This document shows positions 36,386-44,434 of a stretch of DNA of 64,000 nt, in pieces; within the stretch, counting starts at the first letter, position 1, and the number at the start of each line of letters is the position of its first letter. The position numbers and the translations under genes are program-made. The DNA comes from Shewanella livingstonensis (lineage in GTDB: Bacteria; Pseudomonadota; Gammaproteobacteria; Enterobacterales; Shewanellaceae). Below the pieces are notes generated by a model that saw only the letters and a list, made by a program, of their open reading frames with translations, was not told the origin of the DNA and did no database searches. Location of the stretch: assembly GCF_003855395.1 (NCBI RefSeq), contig NZ_CP034015.1:1-64000 (forward strand). The letters are read 5' to 3'.

Positions 36386-37165
36386 ATGAGCTCAATAAAC
36401 ATGACCTTTGATTTTTATCTATCTAATCGTAAACATTACCTCAGCTGTTTTTTACCTGTTGTAGTGGCAGCGGTGAGCTTAATGACTTCAATACCTGCGC
36501 TTGCCATGACCGCCAGCCAGCCAACGGTTGGATTTGATATTGCTTGGGACAATGATTACATCACTGAAGGGCGAAATAACTTAGAAAAAGGTGGCATTAT
36601 TTGGGGGGTGGCCAGTGTCGAACAAGACGACTTAGTTGCTTTTGCCGTTGTAGGACGGGCAGACCAAGTACACTATATCGAATGGAATGTCGGTGTAGAG
36701 TACACCTTACATTTACACGATGAAGTCGATGCCACTATTGGTTATCAGCGTTTAGAGTTTTATGGCGATGAACGTGAATCTGACAATGAGTTTTTTAGTT
36801 CGTTAACCTATACCGGCTTTAGCTGGGTTGTACCGGCAATTAACTACACGTTTGCCACTGAAGCGGCCGGTTACTTTGTGGCCTTGAGTTTACACAGCCC
36901 GTGGGAAATTAATAACCAGCTGACCTTAACACCGTACATTGTGCAAGGGTTTGATTTCCAGTACAGCAGTGAACAACACAATGGTGCTAACCATTTTCAA
37001 TTTGGGTTAGAAGCCGAGCATCAGTTTAATGACTCAATGGCAGTATCTGCACATATTAGCCACAGCATTGCCCAGGAGGACATTAAACAACAAGCCCGTG
37101 CTGAAGATATTCAAGGTAGCTTAGATCAAACCTATGCCGGTTTGCATTTCAAGCTGATTTTTTAG
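36386..37165 (+). CDS. Predicted outer-membrane beta-barrel protein (TIGR02001-like)
   Basis: A 259-residue protein with a long signal sequence ending near ALAMTA. It is followed by many alternating amphipathic strands (VGFDIAWDNDYITEG, IEWNVGVEYTLHL, ATIGYQRLEFYG) and a C-terminal aromatic end (GLHFKLIF), all typical of small outer-membrane barrels. The DIAWDNDYITEGR start resembles the gammaproteobacterial TIGR02001 family, whose function is unknown. Two in-frame ATGs (36386, 36401) are possible starts, neither with a clear ribosome binding site. A second envelope gene follows after about 80 bases. Confidence 0.65.
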   Translation: MSSINMTFDFYLSNRKHYLSCFLPVVVAAVSLMTSIPALAMTASQPTVGFDIAWDNDYITEGRNNLEKGGIIWGVASVEQDDLVAFAVVGRADQVHYIEWNVGVEYTLHLHDEVDATIGYQRLEFYGDERESDNEFFSSLTYTGFSWVVPAINYTFATEAAGYFVALSLHSPWEINNQLTLTPYIVQGFDFQYSSEQHNGANHFQFGLEAEHQFNDSMAVSAHISHSIAQEDIKQQARAEDIQGSLDQTYAGLHFKLIF

Positions 37166-37248
37166 AGCAACTTGAACTAGCATTTACATATTTCCAGACT
37201 AGACTAAAGGGGTAACTGCAAGCTATTTCCACTCAAGCAAGGAAGCTT

Positions 37249-37770
37249 ATGTTAACCCATCTGAATCATACCCTATGTAGCTTATTCACTGTTTTAATGC
37301 TGTTATTAAGTACCCAGTTACTTGCCAGCGATCTAACAGAACTGATTATCAAACAACCTGATACTCTCATACCGTTAACCAATGACAATGCCAACTCGTT
37401 GCCATCACAATATGCAACGGATAGCCAAGGTAAGGTAATCATTATCCCCTCTGAACAACGCTCAGCGTTAGAATATCGAGCAGACGATATTTACCTCAAA
37501 CCTGCACGAAAAAAACCAAACACAAAGCAAACTAACACTCGTTCATCAACCACATCCCGATCTTCAATCACAATAGCCAATGATCCTAGCTGTCGCTGGC
37601 TCCATAGTCGCCTTAAACACTTAACCAAAAAACTACGCCAGACACAGAGCAATCAATTTAGTCATTATCAAGATGAAATTGATCTGAGAAAGCGTGAATG
37701 GCGTTGCCTTAAGTGCGCCAGCACAGGCCCCACGGATGTTGAGCGCAATGTTTGCCAATCCAAACGTTAA
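37249..37770 (+). CDS. Hypothetical secreted protein
   Basis: A 173-residue protein with a signal peptide (cleavage expected after STQLLAS), a Thr/Ser-rich basic linker around residues 85-110, and a C-terminal region with four cysteines (CRWLHSRL, CLKCAS, CQSKR) and many basic residues. The start has an AAGGA site. I recognise no family. The cysteines could form periplasmic disulfides or bind a metal. It lies on the same strand as the outer-membrane barrel gene, which may be a partner. Confidence 0.6.
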   Translation: MLTHLNHTLCSLFTVLMLLLSTQLLASDLTELIIKQPDTLIPLTNDNANSLPSQYATDSQGKVIIIPSEQRSALEYRADDIYLKPARKKPNTKQTNTRSSTTSRSSITIANDPSCRWLHSRLKHLTKKLRQTQSNQFSHYQDEIDLRKREWRCLKCASTGPTDVERNVCQSKR

Positions 37771-37857
37771 CCTTTGCCATGTTCGCGAAAACTTAACGAC
37801 TAGATTGCAAACACAATCCCCCCTACAATGGATGCATTAACGGTAATGGAGATCATC

Positions 37858-39213
37858 ATGGCTCAACATTTTGACTATATCGCGCTTGGCGCAGGCAGTG
37901 GCGGCATCGCCTCAGCAAATCGTGCAGCAATGCGTGGCGCAAAAGTATTAATTATTGAAGCAAAGCACGTTGGCGGCACATGCGTTAACGTGGGTTGTGT
38001 ACCTAAAAAAGTCATGTGGTATGGCGCACATGTCGCTGAAGCATTAAACCTTTACGCTAAAGACTATGGCTTTGATGTAACCGTCAATAAATTCGATTGG
38101 AACACCCTAGTTAACAATCGTGAAGCTTACATTAGCCGCATCCATGATGCTTACGGTCGCGGTTTTGCTAGCAATAAAGTAACCTTATTAAATGGCTATG
38201 GCCGCTTTATTAATAGCAACACCATTGAAGTCGATGGCGAGCACTACACCGCCGACCATATTGTGGTTGCTACTGGCGGCGCACCGACCATTCCAAATAT
38301 TCCAGGTGCAGAGTATGGTATCGATTCAGACGGTTTCTTCGCCCTGCGTGAGCAACCTAAACGCGTTGCAGTTGTTGGCGCGGGTTATATTGCTGTTGAA
38401 GTAGCCGGTGTTTTACATGCACTAGGCAGCGAAACGCATTTATTAGTGCGTAAGCACGCGCCACTGCGTAACTTCGACCCAATTTTAATGGATGCGTTAG
38501 TTGACGCTATGGCAACTGATGGCCCAACACTTCACACTCACAGTGTGCCAAAGTCGGTTATAAAAAATGCCGATGGTAGTCTAACCTTAGCGTTAGAAAA
38601 TGGTAAAAGTCTTACTGTTGATTGTTTAATTTGGGCCATTGGCCGTTCACCATCAACAGGTAATATTGGTTTAGAAAATACCGATGTCCAGTTAGACGCC
38701 AAAGGTTACGTGATTACTGATGCACAGCAAAATACCACTGCTAAAGGTATTTATTGTGTTGGCGACATTATGGCTGGCGGCGTGGAATTAACGCCAGTAG
38801 CCGTTAAAGCCGGTCGTTTATTGTCAGAACGTTTATTTGGCAACATGCCAGACGCTAAAATGGATTACAGCTTAATTCCGACAGTAGTATTTAGTCATCC
38901 ACCTATCGGCACTATGGGCTTAACTGAACCAGAAGCGGCTGAAAAATATGGCCAAGATAAGATTAAGGTTTATACCTCAACATTTACTTCAATGTATTCT
39001 GCGGTAACGGCACATCGCCAAGCTTGCAAAATGAAACTTGTTTGTGCAGGTGATAATGAAGTGGTTGTCGGTATTCACGGTATTGGTTTTGGTATGGACG
39101 AAATACTGCAAGGCTTTGGCGTGGCAATGAAAATGGGCGCGACTAAAGCAGACTTTGACTCAGTAGTAGCAATACACCCTACTGGCGCAGAAGAATTCGT
39201 AACAATGCGCTAA
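37858..39213 (+). CDS. gor: Glutathione reductase
   Basis: A 451-residue NADPH-dependent flavoenzyme that reduces glutathione disulfide. It has the FAD-binding GAGSGG motif, the redox disulfide [13 protein letters not shown], the NADP-binding [11 protein letters not shown] with an arginine-containing [11 protein letters not shown] region that selects NADPH, the second FAD motif GVYCVGD-like GIYCVGDI, and the C-terminal catalytic HPTGAEE. I start at ATG 37858 because GGAG is placed correctly before it; an upstream in-frame ATG at 37828 would add ten atypical residues. A TACAAT box lies at 37824-37829. Confidence 0.95.
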   Translation: MAQHFDYIALGAGSGGIASANRAAMRGAKVLIIEAKHVGGTCVNVGCVPKKVMWYGAHVAEALNLYAKDYGFDVTVNKFDWNTLVNNREAYISRIHDAYGRGFASNKVTLLNGYGRFINSNTIEVDGEHYTADHIVVATGGAPTIPNIPGAEYGIDSDGFFALREQPKRVAVVGAGYIAVEVAGVLHALGSETHLLVRKHAPLRNFDPILMDALVDAMATDGPTLHTHSVPKSVIKNADGSLTLALENGKSLTVDCLIWAIGRSPSTGNIGLENTDVQLDAKGYVITDAQQNTTAKGIYCVGDIMAGGVELTPVAVKAGRLLSERLFGNMPDAKMDYSLIPTVVFSHPPIGTMGLTEPEAAEKYGQDKIKVYTSTFTSMYSAVTAHRQACKMKLVCAGDNEVVVGIHGIGFGMDEILQGFGVAMKMGATKADFDSVVAIHPTGAEEFVTMR

Positions 39214-39256
39214 ATCATTAATATTAATGATGAAATATTAATACGTTCTCGGTAAT

Positions 39257-39294
39257 AAAAACCATGAATAGCTTATTGCTTTCATGGTTTTTTT
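39257..39294. terminator. Bidirectional terminator between gor and the tetR-type gene
   Basis: AAACCATGAA and TTCATGGTTT form a 10-bp stem with a 12-base loop followed by a run of T, between convergent genes. The T run reaches the stop codon of the regulator gene. Confidence 0.8.
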
Positions 39295-39925
39295 ATACTG
39301 CTTTATCGTCTAACCATTGTAAAAACACTTTGATCGTTGGCATACGTTTGTGTGAGTGGCCCATGAGTTGAGTCATGGCAAAGCTAAATTGATAGTACAT
39401 TTCAGCGTCGTTAGGATGCTTTTTCGCATCATCACTGTTGATCAGAGCACCACGTAAATAATCTTTGAGTAGTTCGTAGCGATCAAAACCAGCAACCACT
39501 CCAATTTCTGCTAACGTGTGTTGATTCCATTGTTGATACTCATTAATAATCTGCTCGAAACGTTCGCGGTAATAGTCGCTTGCTTGTATTAATATTGACT
39601 CATTAGGGATAACTCTGGCTATTACGAATGATTGCTCTGATAAAATGCGGTACAAACGTTGGCAATGATGAAAAATGAAGCGTAAATAGGGGTCACTATA
39701 TTGCAGCGTGTCTTGTTCGGCCTGGATTAACCAATAACGATAATCAGCACTGGCTACCGCCACAATCAAATCAGCCTCTGAGGTAAAATGATTATAAATC
39801 GTGCCTTTAGATATCTGGCTGGCTTGGACTAAATGAGAACGGCACAAATCAAAGGTTTTATGGCCTTTTAAGCAGCGTTGTGACACTTCAATTAAATAGT
39901 TTCCGCGCTCTTCCCAGCTGCTCAT
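39293..39925 (-). CDS. TetR-family transcriptional regulator
   Basis: A 210-residue protein with an N-terminal TetR DNA-binding domain; the helix-turn-helix SQISKGTIYNHFTSEADLIVAVASADY is clear, and the C-terminal helical part has no obvious ligand motif. I use the ATG at 39925 because GGAA is placed before it; an earlier ATG at 39940 lacks a ribosome binding site. It is convergent with gor and divergent from the LysR gene. The target is unknown; it could control a divergent or distant operon. Confidence 0.85.
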   Translation of the reverse strand: MSSWEERGNYLIEVSQRCLKGHKTFDLCRSHLVQASQISKGTIYNHFTSEADLIVAVASADYRYWLIQAEQDTLQYSDPYLRFIFHHCQRLYRILSEQSFVIARVIPNESILIQASDYYRERFEQIINEYQQWNQHTLAEIGVVAGFDRYELLKDYLRGALINSDDAKKHPNDAEMYYQFSFAMTQLMGHSHKRMPTIKVFLQWLDDKAV

Positions 39926-40046
39926 TTTACATTCCGCCATTTTTTGATTAAATAACCGTTAATATCTCACATTTACAGTATAGCAAGCTTTGTGGATAGC
40001 CCAAGTTGAGTAATACTGATACCACTATGAACTTATTCAATAGCCC

Positions 40047-40925
40047 ATGTTAAAAATAGACTTGCTTGAAAGTTTTATCGCCATTGCTGAATGTGGCAAT
40101 TTGTCAAAAGCTGCAGATAAAATTTGCCGAACCCAATCAACACTCAGCTTACAAGTGAAGAAACTTGAAGAGAGTGTCGGCCAATCTTTGCTGATAAGGG
40201 ACAACAAAGGTGTCACCTTGACTGAGTCTGGTGAAACACTACTGAGCTACGCTTATAAAATGATGCAACTTAACTCACAAGCACTTGATGAGTTAAAAGA
40301 TTGTCAAAATCGCGAAGTGATCCGTCTTGGTGTACCTACAGATTTTATAAAATGTTATTTAAGCAGTTGCTTGTTAGAGTTTATTCGCGAGTTTACCAAT
40401 ATAGAATTAGTTATCGATACCGATGTGAGTGGCAATTTATATAAACGACTTCATCAAGGTGAGTTTGACGTGATCGTTGCCACTCACTGGCAACCCCCTA
40501 TAAACGGCGAACTGCTATTTACGCGTCGCTTTCATTGGGTTGCTGCTGCTAACGGAAACGCCCATAAAAGCAAAACAATTCCAGTTGGCTTATATCCAGA
40601 AAACTGCCCAATTAGAGCACAGGTATTTGCTAATCATCAATTGTCTATGCGTCCTATTAAGGTGTTATTATCGACGCCATCACCACAAGCATTATGCATG
40701 GCAGTTGAGAATGACATAGTGATTGCGCCAGTAGCCGAATTTAGAATTAACGATCAAATGCAGATTTTAGATCCGCTTGAACATGGCTTACCACCACTGC
40801 CGGTGTTTAATGAGTCACTTTACCTCAATCCAGATACTCAAACCCATGCGACGCTGCAATTAATTAATCTAATTAAAGCCAATGTTGAACATAAAGGCTA
40901 TCAAATCGACGCCCCCAGTATATAA
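40047..40925 (+). CDS. LysR-family regulator, candidate regulator of the DMSP/acrylate genes
   Basis: A 292-residue LysR regulator. The N-terminal winged helix is clear (LLESFIAIAECGNLSKAADKICRTQSTLSLQVKKLEESVGQSLLIRDNKGVTLTESG), followed by a periplasmic-binding-like effector domain starting at VIRLGVPTDF. The C-terminal half is ordinary. It is convergent with the porin-dddY operon, and a LysR regulator is common beside dddY genes in other bacteria. That makes it the best candidate regulator in the window for DMSP- or acrylate-dependent control, but a link to the palindromes upstream of the operons is not shown. Confidence 0.85.
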   Translation: MLKIDLLESFIAIAECGNLSKAADKICRTQSTLSLQVKKLEESVGQSLLIRDNKGVTLTESGETLLSYAYKMMQLNSQALDELKDCQNREVIRLGVPTDFIKCYLSSCLLEFIREFTNIELVIDTDVSGNLYKRLHQGEFDVIVATHWQPPINGELLFTRRFHWVAAANGNAHKSKTIPVGLYPENCPIRAQVFANHQLSMRPIKVLLSTPSPQALCMAVENDIVIAPVAEFRINDQMQILDPLEHGLPPLPVFNESLYLNPDTQTHATLQLINLIKANVEHKGYQIDAPSI

Positions 40926-41262
40926 CCTCAACACTCGCTACAACGTCTCGCAATAACATCTAGCGATACACGTACCACAATATCTCGCAACAAATCACTT
41001 GAGCAGATAACCAACCGTCAGATATAGCATTATACCCAATAAAATCAATAATATAATCAATAATATAATCAAGTATGAAATCCAATGTAATTGACTTGAT
41101 AGTTCGGTTCAAACCGTTGAAGATAAAATAAAGTTCTGTTGCATGCAAGCCTGTATCGCTATAGATCAATTAATCGTACAGAAGTAAACGATGCCTTATC
41201 CAAGTGCTTATTCACCAATATGTAACTCAAGGCTAATGATAAGTAGAGTAAATAGTCATAAA
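40926..41262. other. AT-rich convergent intergenic region with a short direct repeat
   Basis: This 337-base stretch separates the LysR gene from the porin terminator. It contains two adjacent copies of AATCAATAATAT with a partial third copy near 41040-41070. No gene can be supported; a minus-strand frame of 69 codons is repeat-derived and has no ribosome binding site. Confidence 0.4.
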
Positions 41263-41285
41263 AATGCCAATCAAAGATTGGCATT
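41263..41285 (-). terminator. Terminator of the dddY-porin operon
   Basis: AATGCCAATC and GATTGGCATT form a perfect 10-bp stem with a 3-base loop, followed by TTTTT in the minus direction, 36 bases after the porin stop codon. Confidence 0.85.
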
Positions 41286-41320
41286 AAATGGAGATAAAGC
41301 GCTAATATCTTTGCTAATGA

Positions 41321-42448
41321 TTAAAAATAGTAACCAAAGTTGATATTGATGCGGTGGTCCCAGCTATCACCCATTTCAGGCAAACCGACATGACCATTAT
41401 CACGCGTAGAGGCGTACATATTCTTACCCATAATAAAGTCAATCATGGTGTATGTTGGTCCTGAAGATAGCGCAACACCAGTAACATTTTGGTAGCTGTT
41501 ATCGTAGTCTTCATTGTCAACATCGGGGGTGACGACACCAAAGTCATTATAGATTTTTGCACTGCCCCAGCTGGTCGTGATCGTTTTAGCAATGTTAATG
41601 CTATACGCTTGCGCTTTAGACGCGATTTCGTACTGCCAATCGTAAGCCGATACCGCAAGCTTGTTATCGTCTAGAGCATCTGCAGCATTGTATTCATATT
41701 GCATTGCCTGCAACTGCAGCGCCCAACCTTGATAACTACTGTCAAGATGTAAGGCAACGGCATATCTGTCACCATTATTGCCAGTATTACTATTATAAAT
41801 TTGCCCAATCTCAACCGAAGCACCGACCACGGTTTTACCGCCTTCATACTCCATCGCGTAGGTTTGACGTAAGTTTAATTGATTGGTTTCTTCGTTATAA
41901 TAATCAGTGCCGTTAACTGTCCCAGAATATAAATCGGTTGAATATCGCTCATTACGACTTGCACCATATTCAGCACCTTTATAAAACGCTAGCTCAGTAC
42001 CCCAACCGTCATTTGAATAAACAGTTTTAATACCAGTATCGTAGTCATCTTCAAAACCTAAATAATACGGTACGCCAAACCAAAAACTATTTGAAATAAA
42101 ACCCGGGTTACCAAATGGTACTTGATTTATACCAAATTGAATTTGCAATTGTTCTGAGTAATCATAAAAGGCATAACCATAACGTAGTGCTTCCCAACCA
42201 TCATAAAATCGATATTCAGATGATAACCCCCAGTTATCTAATTTACCGTTGAATTTAACGGATGCCATCTCAAAGGTTAAATCACCTGATTTATCTTTAG
42301 AACTATCGCTATACTCTTTATATGAATAGTTAGATCTTAACGTACCGGATACATTAATTCCATCTTCAACATCTTGTGCTGTAGAGTAAAAAGAAACCAT
42401 ACACAGTGAGATTAAAGAAGATAATAAAGATAACTTTAATAATTTCAT
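41321..42448 (-). CDS. Outer-membrane porin of the dddY operon
   Basis: A 375-residue protein with a signal peptide (cleavage after STAQ) and about sixteen predicted amphipathic strands ending in NINFGYYF with the terminal aromatic residue expected of outer-membrane barrels. Strand patterns such as WGLSSEYRFYDGWEALRYGYAFYDY resemble phosphate-selective porin-like (OprP/OprO) or DUF-type channels. It begins 40 bases after dddY with no terminator between, so it is the second gene of that operon. The likely job is to admit DMSP or release acrylate or DMS; that is inferred from the operon, and no ligand-binding residues can be read. Confidence 0.8.
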   Translation of the reverse strand: MKLLKLSLLSSLISLCMVSFYSTAQDVEDGINVSGTLRSNYSYKEYSDSSKDKSGDLTFEMASVKFNGKLDNWGLSSEYRFYDGWEALRYGYAFYDYSEQLQIQFGINQVPFGNPGFISNSFWFGVPYYLGFEDDYDTGIKTVYSNDGWGTELAFYKGAEYGASRNERYSTDLYSGTVNGTDYYNEETNQLNLRQTYAMEYEGGKTVVGASVEIGQIYNSNTGNNGDRYAVALHLDSSYQGWALQLQAMQYEYNAADALDDNKLAVSAYDWQYEIASKAQAYSINIAKTITTSWGSAKIYNDFGVVTPDVDNEDYDNSYQNVTGVALSSGPTYTMIDFIMGKNMYASTRDNGHVGLPEMGDSWDHRININFGYYF

Positions 42449-42488
42449 TTTATTTTATTTCCCATTTCGATAATTAATAATTTGGTAG

Positions 42489-43733
42489 TTACCATTTAAT
42501 TTTTGTTAAGTCACATTGAATAACTTCATCTTTATGTGCGGGTGTGCCAGGTTTATTAGCCGATTCGCAAAGTAGCGTAGTGCCATAGTCATTGCGCTTG
42601 TCATTGGCATTACTTCTTGCCCAAACAGACACAATGGCACGCTCTTCTGGTTTAGCTTCACAGTTGCCGTCGACTTCAAAAGCATGGATAGTATTTTGAT
42701 GAAAATACATTAGCGGATCGATATCAGCACTGCTCGACAGCCACATGGTCTGCCCATTGTGTTGGCCTGCATCAAACTGAACTTGCCTAACTTTGTCGTC
42801 TTCTTTAACGGTGTTAATTAACGGTGAATCTTCGCGCACGGCAAAGCTCTTAAACTCATTAGCGCACGCCGGTACGCGCATGTTGTAATAAATTTCAGAT
42901 ATTGCATGGTTATGATATGGATATAAGGTGTCGACTGATTGAACGGTCATACCGACTTCTGCACCAACCTTTTCGCCATTAATTTCGTCTATGCGTAATA
43001 GTCCCCAATGACCAAATATTTCAGCATAGGCATAACCACCGCGTATGTTGTTGAAGTTTTTATCATTGCGTTTACTTTCTTCGGCATACATTGGGTACCA
43101 ACCTGCTGCTGCCCATAAGTTAGGTAATGCGTTGGCACTAATATCTGTTGGGAAAGCTGAGGGCATTTTCACTTCATCGCCCGTCACCATTTGGGTAAAG
43201 TTTTTAGTAAAAGCTTTACCCAGTTTGCGCACGTCTTTATTCGTGACTTTTGTGTCGAAAAAGGTATCAAATGTAGTCCGTTTAAGCCATTTGGCGACGG
43301 GGGAGTTTTGCGCTAATTGACCTCCAGGACTGTATATCCAATCAACGTCTTGGCGTGCGCCAAAACACTTTTTCGCTTTGTCTGGATTATTGATCACTTG
43401 ATAAATATTTTTAACTAAGAGCTTCATGTCTGTGCGATCCATGATGCACATATTCTTACCACCGTCGGTAGAATCATACATAGCTTGATCTGAATTTAAA
43501 CATGGACCATTTTCACTATTTGTTAATGCTACCGCGTAAGATTGTAAATATTGCAGGGTTTCATTCCATAAAATATCGACATATTTTTGATCATTTTTAT
43601 CGTACTGAGATTCTGCTCCTAAACAAGTAAACTCAGCATTATCAACATCGTTCTTATCTAAAAAACTAGGTATTTCACTCGCCATAGCAGAACTAGATAA
43701 CAGCATCATAACGAACAGCGTATTATATTTCAT
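42489..43733 (-). CDS. dddY: Periplasmic DMSP lyase DddY
   Basis: DddY cleaves dimethylsulfoniopropionate into dimethyl sulfide and acrylate in the periplasm. The 414-residue product has a signal peptide (MKYNTLFVMMLLSSSAMAS) and a C-terminal cupin core. The DMSP lyase cupin motif is present: YHNHAISEIYY supplies His276, Glu280 and Tyr282, and FHQNTIHAFEVDG supplies the last histidine (His350). In the family these bind zinc and provide the catalytic tyrosine. The long helical N-terminal part (residues 20-230) separates DddY from the shorter DddL, DddQ, DddW and DddK lyases. The gene heads an operon with a porin and has a GAGGG site before ATG. A terminator upstream isolates it from the cytochrome gene, so it uses its own promoter with the TTGGAATTAATTCCAA palindrome. 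Confidence 0.9.
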   Translation of the reverse strand: MKYNTLFVMMLLSSSAMASEIPSFLDKNDVDNAEFTCLGAESQYDKNDQKYVDILWNETLQYLQSYAVALTNSENGPCLNSDQAMYDSTDGGKNMCIMDRTDMKLLVKNIYQVINNPDKAKKCFGARQDVDWIYSPGGQLAQNSPVAKWLKRTTFDTFFDTKVTNKDVRKLGKAFTKNFTQMVTGDEVKMPSAFPTDISANALPNLWAAAGWYPMYAEESKRNDKNFNNIRGGYAYAEIFGHWGLLRIDEINGEKVGAEVGMTVQSVDTLYPYHNHAISEIYYNMRVPACANEFKSFAVREDSPLINTVKEDDKVRQVQFDAGQHNGQTMWLSSSADIDPLMYFHQNTIHAFEVDGNCEAKPEERAIVSVWARSNANDKRNDYGTTLLCESANKPGTPAHKDEVIQCDLTKIKW

Positions 43734-43777
43734 AACATCCCTCTTTCTTTATTATTTAAGACAATGGGATATTACGC

Positions 43778-43793
43778 TTGGAATTAATTCCAA
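43778..43793 (-). promoter_or_regulatory. Palindromic operator upstream of dddY
   Basis: TTGGAATTAATTCCAA is a perfect 16-bp palindrome located 45-60 bases before the dddY ATG. The same core (TGGAAT-N2-ATTCCA) occurs 45-58 bases before the flavoprotein ATG. An AT-rich -10-like stretch (TAAATAATAAAG) lies between it and dddY. It is probably the site of a common regulator. Confidence 0.6.
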
Positions 43794-43991
43794 AAAATTA
43801 CACTCAACATATTTACAACAAAAATAATATTATAACTACAATTAATATCGCACATTAATTAAATACCGCTAACAATTATCAATATAAAATATATTAACTA
43901 ATATCTAATAATTAAAACCCTAAATTAATCATTGGTGGTAAATTATAAATAACAAGTGATAAATAAAGAGACTCAAAAATCATCTAAATAT

Positions 43992-44027
43992 AAAAGCCGC
44001 ATATTAATACATTAATATGCGGCTTTT
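43992..44027 (-). terminator. Terminator of the flavoprotein-cytochrome operon
   Basis: A 17-bp perfect stem (AAAAGCCGCATATTAAT and its complement) with a 2-base loop, 25 bases after the cytochrome stop codon. It separates that operon from dddY. Confidence 0.88.
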
Positions 44028-44052
44028 TAAACTAATATCAATTTAAATTAGT

Positions 44053-44406
44053 TTACCCTTTATGCTTATCAAACTTAAACGTATGACAGTTACTGCATAA
44101 TGGTTGTTTGGTTTTATGTTCGCTGTGACACTCTTGGCAAGGTACATCTTTACCATAGTGAAGGTTATTATGTGGGTTTTGCCACTTGTCTTCTTCACTT
44201 CGGGCGGTTTTCTTTGCTAAGTCATCAACATCATGACACTGCAAACAGGATTGGTCAGATGGAAATTGCTTGATGCCATTGTCATGACAAGTTTTACAGT
44301 CTTTACCGATAACGTCTTTATGGTAGTCACGGATCTCTGCTGACTGTACTGATAAACTGGTTAATCCAAGTAGTACCAGCCCAAGTATAATATTAAAGTT
44401 TTTCAT
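44053..44406 (-). CDS. Periplasmic tetraheme cytochrome c, partner of the flavoprotein
   Basis: A 117-residue protein with a signal peptide (cleavage after SVQSA) and four CxxCH heme sites: CKTCH (37-41), CLQCH (54-58), CQECH (90-94) and CSNCH (104-108). Additional histidines (H29, H79, H83, H97) can serve as axial ligands. Size, spacing and charge resemble the N-terminal tetraheme domain of Shewanella flavocytochrome c3 (FccA) and the small subunits of (meth)acrylate reductases. It starts 28 bases after the flavoprotein gene, so the two are one operon. It should pass electrons from the quinol-linked CymA-type pool to the flavoprotein. Confidence 0.92.
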   Translation of the reverse strand: MKNFNIILGLVLLGLTSLSVQSAEIRDYHKDVIGKDCKTCHDNGIKQFPSDQSCLQCHDVDDLAKKTARSEEDKWQNPHNNLHYGKDVPCQECHSEHKTKQPLCSNCHTFKFDKHKG

Positions 44407-44434
44407 TAATGATTCCTCTTGTTCACTGGTCTGG

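Noticed and set aside
40960..41169. Minus-strand 69-codon frame in the LysR-porin gap
   Set aside because: Its isoleucine/aspartate-rich middle is produced by the AATCAATAATAT repeat, and it has no ribosome binding site.
42489..43733. General cupin or sugar isomerase instead of a DMSP lyase
   Set aside because: The signal peptide, length, the HNHAISEIYY motif and the neighbouring genes fit DddY better than cytoplasmic cupin enzymes.
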